Below are positions 24,101 through 36,100 of a stretch of DNA of 64,000 nucleotides, one piece after another. The DNA comes from Mauremys mutica. Its lineage: Eukaryota > Chordata > Testudines > Geoemydidae. The translations under genes and the position numbers were made by a program. The stretch is taken from assembly GCF_020497125.1 (NCBI RefSeq), contig NC_059089.1, forward strand, positions 26,495,282 to 26,559,281, given 5' to 3'. Within the stretch, counting starts at the first letter, position 1. Each line of letters opens with the position of its first letter. The notes under the pieces were generated by a model. That model had not been told where the DNA came from. It searched no databases and was given only the letters and a program-made list of their open reading frames with translations.

Positions 24101-27100
24101 ACCAAAAGTATTAGCATGTTTACAGTTTTAAACTTGCTTCTTTCTGTGCAATTGTTCTGTAATCCTTAGTGTTAACTAATGTGCTTAGATTTATGTTTGG
24201 GTTTGCTATGGGTAATATTTTTTAAATGGGCGATACACAAAAATGCAGAATTGCATAAGAAGTGAAAATGTTTGCCAGTGTTATGGAATGCAAATTTTGT
24301 TGCCACAGTTACTACAGAAGAATTGAAATTCTTGCATCCTCAAATGAGGTATTAGATAAGTTGACTGTTTTTATTTAATTTGACCTGAAAGTGTATGTTG
24401 CTTATACCTATTGCCTTTAAAACAATCTTGTGAACTATTTGGGGGATCTGTTTGTTTTAATATGTAGTCGATCCGTTTGATTCCACGAACAGTTTTTGTA
24501 AACAGATACATTTTGTGGGACTTCATGGATCTTTCCTGGGTTTTTTTTAGTGGCACTGAATATTCACTGTTCAGAACTCTGGCACAAGGTGGTTTGAACT
24601 GTAAGTGGTCTGAAGTAGAAAGGGGAAGTTGTAATCAAAGAGAGAAATTCAGCCCGTTTCCATAAAATAGAGGGTTTTTTTGGCCGCCTGGCTTTTCATG
24701 CTCCCCTGTAGATTGCTTAGGTGCAATATTTACTGTGATTATCAAGCCATAGAAGGTGCTGTCTGTGAGTGAGAAAAGGACAGGGATGGAGAAATACCTG
24801 CTCATGTTTTTGTCAGATTTGTTTAGTTCAATGGCTGTTTATTTCTTTTGAATAAGCAGAGACATTTGACGTCATATCCATATCGCTGCACCTTGGCAGA
24901 TTTTCAGATAGAGAAAAAGATTGGCCGTGGGCAATTCAGTGAAGTCTACAAAGCAACTTGCCTTCTGGACAGAAAAACCGTGGCCTTAAAGAAAGTTCAG
25001 GTGAGTAGTTTAAAATGGTAGTTTATTGTATTGCAGGTAAAAGGAAGATTTCTGCTTACTTTGCGCAGATGTTACAGGTGAAGTGCTTGCTTCCCCTTGA
25101 GTATTCTCTCACCAGCGGAAATAAACCAAGGAGCAGAAAGCTGTTTTGGAAGTCCTTTTGTCCTTAATTGCTGTCATAAACATTAGTTATTTTTGGCTCC
25201 CATATAGAGCAACACCTTTGAAAGGGTCAGTTTCATAAACACTAATTAAGAAGGATAAGGCCTATTTGAGGTATGTGAGTACTATCATACCCATTTTACA
25301 GATGGATACATGAAGACAGAGGTTAACTGATTTAGTTAGTCACACAGTGAGTCAGTGGTATAAACTGGGAGTAGAACCCAAGCCCTGACTCTCTGCTTCC
25401 TCCTCCTAATTGCCTTCTTCAGGTATTCCACATAGGGCGGACAAATCCAGCTTCCATTTTGACCAGATTTGAATTAATGTGTTTGTGCTGCCTAATCTTG
25501 ATCCCTTGTGACCATTGCATCTAGGAATGGCTAGACACTTCTAGTATCACCAGTGTAAAAAGGATTGTCATTTCATACTACTTTTAATTTTCCTTTATTT
25601 TTCTATTAGAATATGGCAATTTCGTTTTTGATTGATAATATGTATAAAAACAAAGGTTTTAATAGGCATAGCCATAAAATTAAGGATCTGGCATCTTGAC
25701 ATGGGCTATCATATGAGAATATTGAGTGTGATAAAAGGCCGGATGACGGATAAGGGGCAGATGGCTGAGGACATAAAGTTAGAGATGGAAACGATGGCTC
25801 ACTGCTCTTCTCATCTGAGTCATTAGTATCTAGAAGTAGAGGAGCAGCTGACATTATGAACAAAGATATTCAGTGACCAGACTTTCATTGGTGGAACACA
25901 ATTAAATAAAAAGAAATTAGTTTTCTTTCTACTATAATTAGTTATATTGTTTAAAACAAAATTCTGAAGATGCAGCACACAAATATATCACAAACTTAAA
26001 TTAAAATACCATAGTGTTCAGAACAGTGTTTTTCTTGAAGAAATTCGCCTTTAATCCTTCAGCGTATCTTTTAAATTCCCATTATCAGTGACTTGCTCTC
26101 TGATTATTAGATAATTGAATATTAACGCTAATTACTCTAAATTAATGGATGGGAATCTGTGAAGGAAGAACAACTCTGAATCGTTTAAAGAGAGAATAGA
26201 AATATATATAAAAAATATTTCACACACAATGTGAAAACAGTGTTAAATTAAGTAACTGGTTTTTTAAGGTCACAAAATAGGTAAAACATCTACAAACTAA
26301 AATCTCATTTCCCCCACCATTTAGCATGTTGCCAAAAGGTGCTAATGTTAATTTTGCTGCTTCCTAGTTTGTAGTGGTTTTAAAATACAGAATATGTCAA
26401 CCAGATGCAAGTCTGGTGACTGCAATAGGACACTTACATTCATTAAGTTAAGGAAGAGCAAGAAAACCAATGCTGGTTTAAAATGAGTAGAGCTTATCTG
26501 CTTTCTTGCCTTATTATTATTATTATTTAAAATATTTCACTTTCGTCTTATGTTGAAGATATTCGAAATGATGGATGCCAAGGCCAGACAGGATTGCATT
26601 AAAGAAATTGACCTTTTGAAGGTAAGAATTTCTACAGTGGCTTATTTTTACTTTTTCATGTTTGAGAATATTTTGTTTTATGTCTGTGCAGGCAGATTAC
26701 TATTTGTGTTGGGTGGCAAATCAAGTAAGATGACATATATTTACAATTCCTGTCTGGAATTTTGCAGTGGGACCCCTCTTTGGTTGCAGGGTGTTTTATC
26801 TAACTAGTTTCCATAGCAGTTTTGTGCAATATGTGCCTTTTGGCTCACCTCTTGGTTCTTTGTAGTTTTCTGCCCTTTAGAGCTCTAGGGTATCCATTCT
26901 GCTCCTTTTTGCCTTATGCACAAGTATCTCTTTTCTCCTCCATGGATCTTGCACACTGCATGGCAGGTGCATTGGCTGGGAGGTATTTTTTCATAAAAGT
27001 GATTATGCATCACCTGCTGGCCAGGTTTTGGCCAGAGGGCATGTGCATTTCTATGTATTTGAGTCCACATGTCATGTGTGAACTGGGGTTATTTAAGTGC

Positions 27101-30100
27101 TGACAATGCATGGGTTGTTTCCACAGTACACGCGTCCTCTTTTTCTCTACAGTAATAGAGGACAGAACAAATTTAAATATGCCACAGACACTGCATGCTA
27201 TTTTGGCACAAGGAGACAGGCTCCACCAGTAGGTGATGAACAAAATAAAGTTTGGAAATTGGTGGCAGGAGAGTATCAGTGCAACTTGCCCCTCCTGGCA
27301 CTCCCGACATTGGGTAGTGGTTCATTAATCAGGTAGTTTACACTCAGTAGACTTTGCATGTAACGTCTGGTAAGAAAAACTCAGCTTCGGTTTCTGCAAT
27401 TGGATCATACGGTTTTTGCTGTTCTTCCATAACAAGGAAGAGTTTCATAGTTTGATTTGAGTTATTGTACAAGGGTCTGCCTTTCCAGAACACCTGCTGG
27501 CAGGGATGGATAACAGCTATTGGTGGGAGTTTGTGTATACAGAAAGTGATGGCCTGAGGAGAACATCCCTCATTCGCTTCATGGTGGTAACAGCTGGAAT
27601 TCATACAAGAGCTTATCCAACCGGAAGCCATCTTATTGCATCTCTCTTTACATATGCAAAATGGAATGTTAGTGTAGCAATAGGAATTAGCTCTTCCTTT
27701 GATGAATATCAGATATCATTATACTACTGTAGGTGAAAGCCTGGTTAGCCTGTGGCAGTTATGTAGTATGGGCATATAGCTAGAATTATATCAAAGCTGT
27801 TTATGTTTGTGCTTAGTCTACCTGCTAAAGAGTTTGTAATGAAAAGGAAAATAATGCCAAACTTACTATTCACCAAGAGAATTTTGGATCCTGACAATTC
27901 AGATGTGGAATCTTACAGAAAGATTGTTTAGTTGTGGGGCACTGGACTTATTCAGGACAGTATGTGCAAATTTATCAGAATCAAAGGTGAGTGAAAAATA
28001 AAATATCCAAGATGACAAGGGCTCATAGACAGTCAATTATCATCCTAACCGTATGAGATGACCAGAGGCAACTCCAAATCTTCCTATGTAAAACTCACCA
28101 AGGAGCCAGATGTCAAGCTGTGAATACTGTACTGTCTGGGTTGTGAAAAGAGTAGTAAGAGATGGTATGATATGGTGGGATAATTAGCACTTCCCCATCC
28201 ACTGTATTGTTTTAAAAATAATTTATTAAATATATATATCTACATATAATTTCCTCCATTCTTAGCTCTTTGACTCTTCTTGTTCTCCCAAGTATCTCTT
28301 GCTATACATAGCCTCAACTGGCAGAACTGAGGGCCTGTTCCAAATCCCTTTGAGGTCAATGGGAGTTGGATCAGGCTGTAACTCAGCCGGCATGTTTAAG
28401 TTGGTCAGCTTTACAGGTTCAAGATCAAGAAAGTCCTGGTGTGTCCTGAAAAACGTGATACTATCTTCCAAAGAGCAGCAAATGTGCCACTTTTGTAAAT
28501 CATAGGGCACAGAGACTTAGTTTATGATTCTTCTTCCATAACTGGGACTTCATCCCAGTAGTAAATTGGCTCTGGTTATACAAGTAGACTAGATTCATTA
28601 CTAGTTCATATTTTGTTTTTTTAAATTGAATTGATTTATTTGAAAATATTACCTACTCATATTCCACAGATGCATACATTACCCAAGATACATATTTTTA
28701 TGAATAAAAAGCCATTTTAGCTTGGAATCCATAGCAACTTATGCTAACATGTCACTTATCTTTATGGAAAATTTTAACTGCATCATTTTTCCAGGTTCTT
28801 ATTTTTTTTAGGGTAATGTTAAATTTTACCTTAAGTATTTTTGAAGTTTTAGTAATCCTGCCAGGATAAATTAATATGTGTCTTTACTCACTCCAAGACA
28901 GCTAGGAATGAGATTTTTCTGATGAAAATCAGTGGGTTGAAATCTGTTATAGATGGGTTGCCCACTCACTTAAGCCCAAAATGTAGCAGTTGATTTTAAA
29001 AAAAATTTTTACTCAAAAAATAAAATCTGTACCATTTTAAGGTTGGAAATTAATCTAGTTCAATTGATATTTTGTATCTGAATTGATTTTTCTGTCCATT
29101 TTACATTTAAACTTGTAGGAACAATGGGTAGGTATACTCTGCTTACGTGCAAATATACTAATAGGGCTCAGTGAATGTATTTTTGAAAAGGATTACAAGT
29201 ATTTCAAATTAAACCTAATTTTTTTCTTTAACATCAACCATTCTCCGTCAGCGTTTGCAACTCAAGCATTTCAGCATTGTATTTGTGTATGAGAAACAGG
29301 AAGTGGTGAAACTGACTACAAAAAAGTGAAGGTAGATATTTGATGATCAATCTCCTATCTGAATGAAATGCAGAACATACACAAATTGAATAAGTGGGGA
29401 CAAATAATAAGAAACTTTAAATTCTTTCATTTTAAAAATCACAGCCTTAGTAATGCAGGGAACTTCTTTAAAATTCTTTTTTCCTTTTCCTTTTCAGGAG
29501 TTGCTGTAGCCTCCCAAGGTTTTTGCATTTTGATCCTCATTTATTGCCCTATGGCAACATACTTTGAGTTGTGTTTTTTAGTTATTTGCTACATAAAATG
29601 ACTGTGAATTGGGGAGTTTTAAGCATTACTGTCATAAGTCTCTCTCCCATCTTGACAATATAAATTCCTGGTTGAAAAATGCAGTAAAGAATAATCGTGC
29701 TGTGCTGTGAACAATCGTTGCTGGTTGAATACTTACATAGCCCCATCAAATAAGCTGGAGCTCAAAGTATGGTTTAAAAAATCAGTTTGATAAATCATAT
29801 TGTATTGCAAATGCTCAAGGGATATATTAGTTGATACTGCCAATAGGCCAATTCTTTCAAATGTATATTAGTTTTCAAATGAAAGACCAAACAAAATGAC
29901 AGATTTTACCCACGATGTATATAAGTCAGCTTCTGAGAAATTGAACAAATCACAACTAAGAGTAATCAAAGTTCTAAACATCAACTTGAGAAGCGGTTTT
30001 TAATGACATTGTACAGGTCAGCATTTTTTGATAATTTGATGCAGAGGCAAGTTATATTCCCAAAAGGCTGTGAGGCAGAGTTGTTCAAGGTTTTGTTTAG

Positions 30101-33100
30101 AGACTAGGGAGGATTTTAAGAGGGCAGCTTCAGTACGTCTGTCAGTATCAGCAACTGGAATGCATCTCACTCAGTGCTGTAAAGCTAATAACTTGTCAAA
30201 TCAATATTTGCAACTCATCTCTTGTTAATTGATAGCTCCCATGCTGGCTGTTCTTACAGCTACGTATAAATAACTGAAGGCCATTTTACAGAGGCACAGA
30301 GGTGGTTCTTAGAAAAAGTAGTATTTCACATTTCAAAACTTGATATAGGTCTACTGTGCTTTGCAGTACAATTTGAGGACAGTGTAGTGGATGTTTCTAT
30401 GCGTAAGGCACTAGGTAGAGCAAGTCCATGTTCTGAGAGAGGAGTAAGGTTTTAACAGTGTGACTCCGGTTTGTGTTGCAGAAGACGTGATCTCCCTTGG
30501 CATGGCATAAAGAATTTCTCTGGAATTTTTTCTTTTAAACTTTTTTCCATTTTTAACAAAAACTGAGCATAATTGTTTTCATTAGATTAGTGTGCAATAC
30601 ATTTCAACAAAGTCAGTACTATTTTGTAAATGAGTAACTTAACACACAATATCCATGTGAACATCCTAGCTCCCAATATAACAATATTATGTAAAAATGA
30701 ATAAATTCTGTCCTTTAACTATTATATTAGTTTTGAGAAAGGCAATTGTTCCTTTTATCTTAAATAAAAAGTTTCAAGTGTCTAAGGGTAATGGATTCAG
30801 CAAACTACTTAAACATGTGCTAAGTCCAAATCAAGACAGTGTACTACTAGTGGGTCTATTAATACAATAAATGTCTAACTGTAATGTTTTATCTGGAGCT
30901 TAGCCAAGTAATCAGTTTGGATACTTATATTTGTGAATTTTGTCCCATGATATCTACTGTTGTACGCTAAGTTACTGCCTCACTCCAAAGTCTAGAATAA
31001 TTTCTGTGTAAACTGCAAATTAAAACAATTTACCCAATTTTTTAATATATCAAGTTAGACTCCATACATTTTTTGTTGTTGAAGGAATTGGACAGGCTTG
31101 CTGTAGTGAATCTGTGTCAAAATGATGCTTTGCCTCTGCTTTCTTTTGATCCAAAATTCCTGTATGGCTACAGAAATAAATGTTGTTTTGTGCTTAGTAG
31201 ATTACTTGGAAAAACTTTCGCATTAATAAAAACTTCACTGGAACAGCAAAAAATAGAATACCCCATCAAAAACCAGCCTAGTAAAAAAAGGGAGGTAAAA
31301 CGACTCAGTAATATGGCTGTAATCAGCAGCAGGGAGCCAACGTGCTCGCTCATTTGGAGATGACTTGCTCTTCTGCATGCCTCTTGCTGACAGCGTTGCT
31401 GTGCATACACATCAGGCATTAACTGCCATCAAACTTTTAGGTTGCATTAAAGAAATGAGAAAATGTCAATAACCTGAGCTAGGGCATTTTGTGCTGTTTG
31501 TGCATTTAAAGATTGGTGAGAATTAAGGTTATGCAGTTTCCTTCTGTCAAAAGATTAGAAATGTCAAGTAACCTCCCGCATCGCTTCCCTGCCACGTGCA
31601 TGCACAAGCGTTGGGAGTACGGGGGGTGGAGAGGAGGGCAGGATCTTCGCTTCAGTCGAGTCTCTTATAAAACCAGTGTGACTTCAATGGCTGTTCTGGG
31701 GTGGTGGGGTTCACAGGTGTGGGGAATAAGGTGTCAAGATTTTTTTTTAAAAAACAAATCCCTCTATACAATTTCCATGTGTTGGTGGCTGGTCTGGTCC
31801 GACGTGCTGGGTGGTGGAGTAGGGAACTTTTCTGGTTAGCTCTATGGGAACAGCTTTAACGGATTCTAGAGGGGTTGGTATTCAGTTCCTGCTGCTGGCA
31901 ACAGAGGTGAAAAGGGGGAGTCGTGGGAGATCCACCCACAAGGGTAGAAGTTAATCTCAACATAGACATATTTAAAAAAAAAAAGTTTTAAGGTATTAAT
32001 CAAAAGACTAGGACATGGGTTGCTTGGAGAGAATTCATGTGCCAAGCTTGCTGAGCCATCAGACACTACTGGGAGGCAAGTTCACAGGCAAGCCTGGCAG
32101 GTCCTGGGAAGCCTGCAGAGGATGCACCTAACACCAGTATTGAGTGGAGAGCAATGTCTGCAGGGAACATCTGAACCTCTTTGGCTGGAAGGGCAGTAGA
32201 TCAGCACACCTGAAGGAAGACGTTTTTAAAAATATTCAGTTGAAATGTCTTGACTGGTTTTTTTTAAGTTCAGCCTTGTGGGAATATTCTTCTCTTGATG
32301 CCTACACATGAATCCCATTAACACTAATGTGAGTTAGTGTCCAGGCATTGCAAAGGAGAATCTATCGCCTAATGTGCATGCAGAGCAGAGTGATTAACAT
32401 GGTGGGTTATAACAGTGTTTCTGTCGGCTCAGTAACCCATGAAATAGACACACAGGAGTCACTACTGTCTGCTGGATGAAATGCCCATTTTTTATTTTTT
32501 AAATTTATTTTATTGGACTTTAGGCTTACAAAATAGAGAAATGCAATTCAGAAAGAGGCAAAGAGAGAGACTACAGAAATCAAGATACATACAGTATGTT
32601 CCAAGTAATTGCAGTTGTCAGTTTTGTTAGGAGAATCAGACATTAAAATATTAAAATAAATTTTAATATGTTTTGTTTCTTAATTTAGTCCAGGAAATAA
32701 TGCATAACAAGACCAGAAAACAAGAGAGAAATATTTTGTAGTATATATTAGTGTACAAGTCCTCTCATGCTGCACTTTATAAAAAACAAAAGCTATTTAA
32801 ATAAGTGAAATCTGGATTAACAATTATAACCAAAAAAAAAAAAAAAAAAAGCCAAAGCGCACACCTACACAGAATAGATGGTGAGCTTGTCTACCATAAG
32901 GTGGCAAATGATGGGAATACCCCTGAAATTCATTGTTGTCCTGCAATAGAAATGGAATACAGGCAAGTGATATTCTTTCAAGACATTTAGGGAACAGTAA
33001 GTAGAATCATATAAATGTAGGGCTGGAAGGGACCTCTGGAAGTCATCTAGTCTAGCCCCCCATGCTAAGGCAGGATTAACTGTATTTAAAGAATAATTTC

Positions 33101-36100
33101 CAGATTAAACTCAGCAGAATCAGTGTCTCAGGTAATATGCACTTTCTCATTAATAATACTGCGCATGGAACAGTATGGTGGCTTCCTTGTGCTGGGCCTG
33201 ATGAATAGGGCTGGGGTCATGTGGAAACTAGATTTTGTTGTCTTTTGGAAGCAGTGCTACAGGACAAGTGGTTCACATAGTAGCTCCATCTAGCCGCACA
33301 TTTAACCCGAAATGGTGTTAATGGTAATTGGCATCACTCAAGTCAGTGGTAGTGCTCACATGGATAAAGGTGGGCACTTGCACAAGTGTTTGTAGATTCA
33401 GCACCTTGATCTGTAGTGATCATAGCAAACCTTTAACTACTTGTGGCAAAATTAATATTTCACTAGGTTTATTCAATATCCTGTATAGGCAAAAAGGTCT
33501 GAAATGGGATCCAAGTTGCTCTTTTTGCCCCCCTGAACTAAATAATAATTGTTTAAATCTGCAGTTGTTTTACTGTCTCTTCTGAAAAAAGCTGCACATT
33601 AAAAAATTGTTTTTAATACTTATTAAATAGAAAAGGCTCTGAGTAATTACAAACATAGTAAAAGCCTAGGGTTAAATTAAAAAGGGCAAGACTTAATTTT
33701 TTTAATATTAATAAATAAAACTGGGATTAGATATACACTTTTAAAATGGCAAGGGTTACTAAAGAAGCATAAATAATTTGTAAATAAATGAAAAGACAAG
33801 GATTGAATATATTTTGAAAATGGTAAGGGTTAAAATTTTTAAAATAATCTATGGGTTAAATACACCAAAATAATAGGCAAGGATTAAAAATATTTTTTAA
33901 CAAATAGAAAAAGGGAAGGGTATGGTAAAATATAACAAACATTAGAAAAAGGCAAGAGTTTCCATATTCTAGTGTTAATTATAAATCAACAGAAAAAAGC
34001 TAGGATTAAATGCAAAAATATAGAGGCATTGTTCAAATTTTGTTTTTTAAATTAATCAAGATTTAGCCATAAACACAGCTTTAAAAGAAAAAGCCAGAAC
34101 TAACGAGCAGTATGTAATCTGTATGGTGTAGTCCAGGGGTAGTCAGTTATTTTTTTGGCAAGGTCCAAATTTTTGGTCAAGGTCAAGACTCCAGAGAAAA
34201 TAAATAAATAAATAAATAAAATTAAAAAAAAAGATAAGTAAATAAAAAGATTTTGGGGTCCTTTCAAACGTGTCTGGCAATCCGGATGTGGGCTGCGGTC
34301 CACCTGTTTACTATCCCCATTGTAGACCTTCCCCTGCCCTTCGTATTTTTTGGTGGCAGGGACAATGTCTGCCTATATGTTTGTAAAGCACCTAGCAAGA
34401 TGGTACACTAATCCTGAATGGGGACTTGAAGCTTTACTATAACAGACATCTTAGTAGTGTGGTGGGGCTTGATATTAATTTAAAAAAAAAAAGAAATCCT
34501 ACTAATTGTAGCTCAGAGCAAGTTTCTCCCAAGATCATGATTTTAAACCCTGATTATCTGAACATACAACAGAATAGACCATTTGACTTCAAGTATGGAA
34601 CTAATTGCTCCTTACAAAAGACTGCTTGGTTTTCTCTTTTGCCTGGTACGCATGTGAGATATAATCTGAATTGCGTTTCACCACACATCCTTATGTGTAT
34701 ATGGACACACAGCAAATGCCATAGCCTTGTCTTCTGTTAAAGACACTGCTGTGGAACAATTACGGGAATGAACACTGATGGGCAGTATATTTTGAGTCAT
34801 TATTACTGAAATACCTTTCATGTAATGTACATTCACTTTGCACGCCCTCTCTCTCTCTCTCTCTCTGCCTGCAGCAACTGAACCACCCCAATATAATTAA
34901 GTATTTGGATTCTTTTATTGAAGACAATGAACTGAACATTGTCCTGGAACTGGCAGATGCAGGTGATCTCTCTCAGATGATTAAGGTAAGGACACACCAA
35001 TTCTTGAGGCAAAATAGGGGTGTCACATTTATTCTGGAAGTTCAGGGGACAGATACAAGCAGATCTGTACTAGAAACTTGGGGCCCGATTCCCCGCTAGC
35101 TTGCTTACATGTAGGAGGTTATTTCAATGAAAATTTCAACAAGCTCAAAGCCAGAACTATTTCCTAATTGAAAACAAAAACAAACCAAAGAATAAACTGT
35201 ACAAAATGACATAATACCAGGAAATATAGAAAAACTATATAGAAGCATTGTGAATGAGTGGTGTTGGAATGGATGTTCACTAGAATTTTAGAGAATAAGT
35301 AAAAGTGATTTCCAATTAAAAAATATGAGGAATCATTTTAAGCCTGAAAATCTTATGGAAACTTGAAATGTGATTTGTTCATTTGATAATTCTTTAAATA
35401 AGTAAAATGAAAATACGACAGAAAGGAAAGGGGGAACGGGATCCAGACAGTTCTCATGCTTTTTTATTTTTTAAATTAGGAGCATGAGGACTGATGACGT
35501 TTGTAATTTTTATTCTAGCCGATGTAACTTCAGAGACTTATTATGGAGAGCACCAAAAAAAAAAAAAAAAATCAGGATACATGTCCTTCCAGTCTGCAAT
35601 ATTACCAGAGCCTTCCTTCCCTTTATGTTATGTACTTTGTGAGCATGGGAGATGGTGCTTTCTCTGAGTCTAGTGCATGTCTTCAGAATTTACTCTTGGA
35701 AGACACCAGAATTATCACCAGCCTTTACTGGCTGTGGAACAAAATGCAAAGCTAGCATATTTGATGTAGTCTTCCTTCTCTCTCTACCTCTGTGTACATA
35801 GAACAAAAAGAAAGGGAAGGAGGAGGAGAGGTGAACCTGGTGTGTTTGGCAAGAGGGGAAAAAAAGATTTTTAAGAGGGGAAATTCCTTTTGGGATCAGA
35901 CACATTTCCCTAAAGGCTTCTTACTTGGAAGTTTTATACAGAGTCCCATGACCCCACTCAATTTTTCACAGGGATCTAACATATTAGTTCATCAGTCATT
36001 TACCATGTTTATCCCATTATTGTCTTTGGGCTTTTCATTAGAGCATGGAATACGAAAACTGGTTAAGAATGTATAGGTTCTTTTAGTGTGTCTGAAGTTT

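Larger units (their letters stand above)
11823..24859 (+). other. NEK6: NEK6 intron 1 (13.0 kb)
   Basis: A GT..AG intron between the start exon and the nucleotide-binding-loop exon. It contains the MIR fragment near 13.9 kb, the Harbinger-like MITE at 16.5 kb, the large inverted-repeat element at 19.0-20.2 kb, the Penelope-like fragment at 21.0-21.6 kb and a hAT-type end at 21.63 kb. Two unique stretches rich in TAAT motifs (about 12790-13060 and 17325-17480) could be regulatory. No other gene is supported. Confidence 0.85.
25001..26558 (+). other. NEK6: NEK6 intron 2 (1.56 kb)
   Basis: A GT..AG intron. It contains a MIR fragment, the split copy of the local duplication (25263-25278 and 25558-25603) and a dense TAAT-motif stretch at 26050-26150. 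A TTATTATTATTATTATTTAA run lies just before the next acceptor. Confidence 0.85.
26622..34874 (+). other. NEK6: NEK6 intron 3 (8.25 kb)
   Basis: A GT..AG intron, mostly unique AT-rich DNA. A short fragment of a dispersed repeat lies near 28328-28376 (GGGCCTGTTCCAAATCCCTT followed by GAGGTCAATGGGAGTTGGAT). A18-type A runs, a CR1 end, the decayed array and a hAT-like MITE lie at 32.8-34.4 kb. A unique block near 31290-31450 with few repeats is a possible conserved element. No exon beyond those of NEK6 is supported. Confidence 0.8.

Noticed and set aside
33630..34105. Regularly spaced repeats resembling a CRISPR array
   Set aside because: The cores are degenerate, the linkers are variable AT-rich DNA and the host is a vertebrate. 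It is a decayed tandem array.
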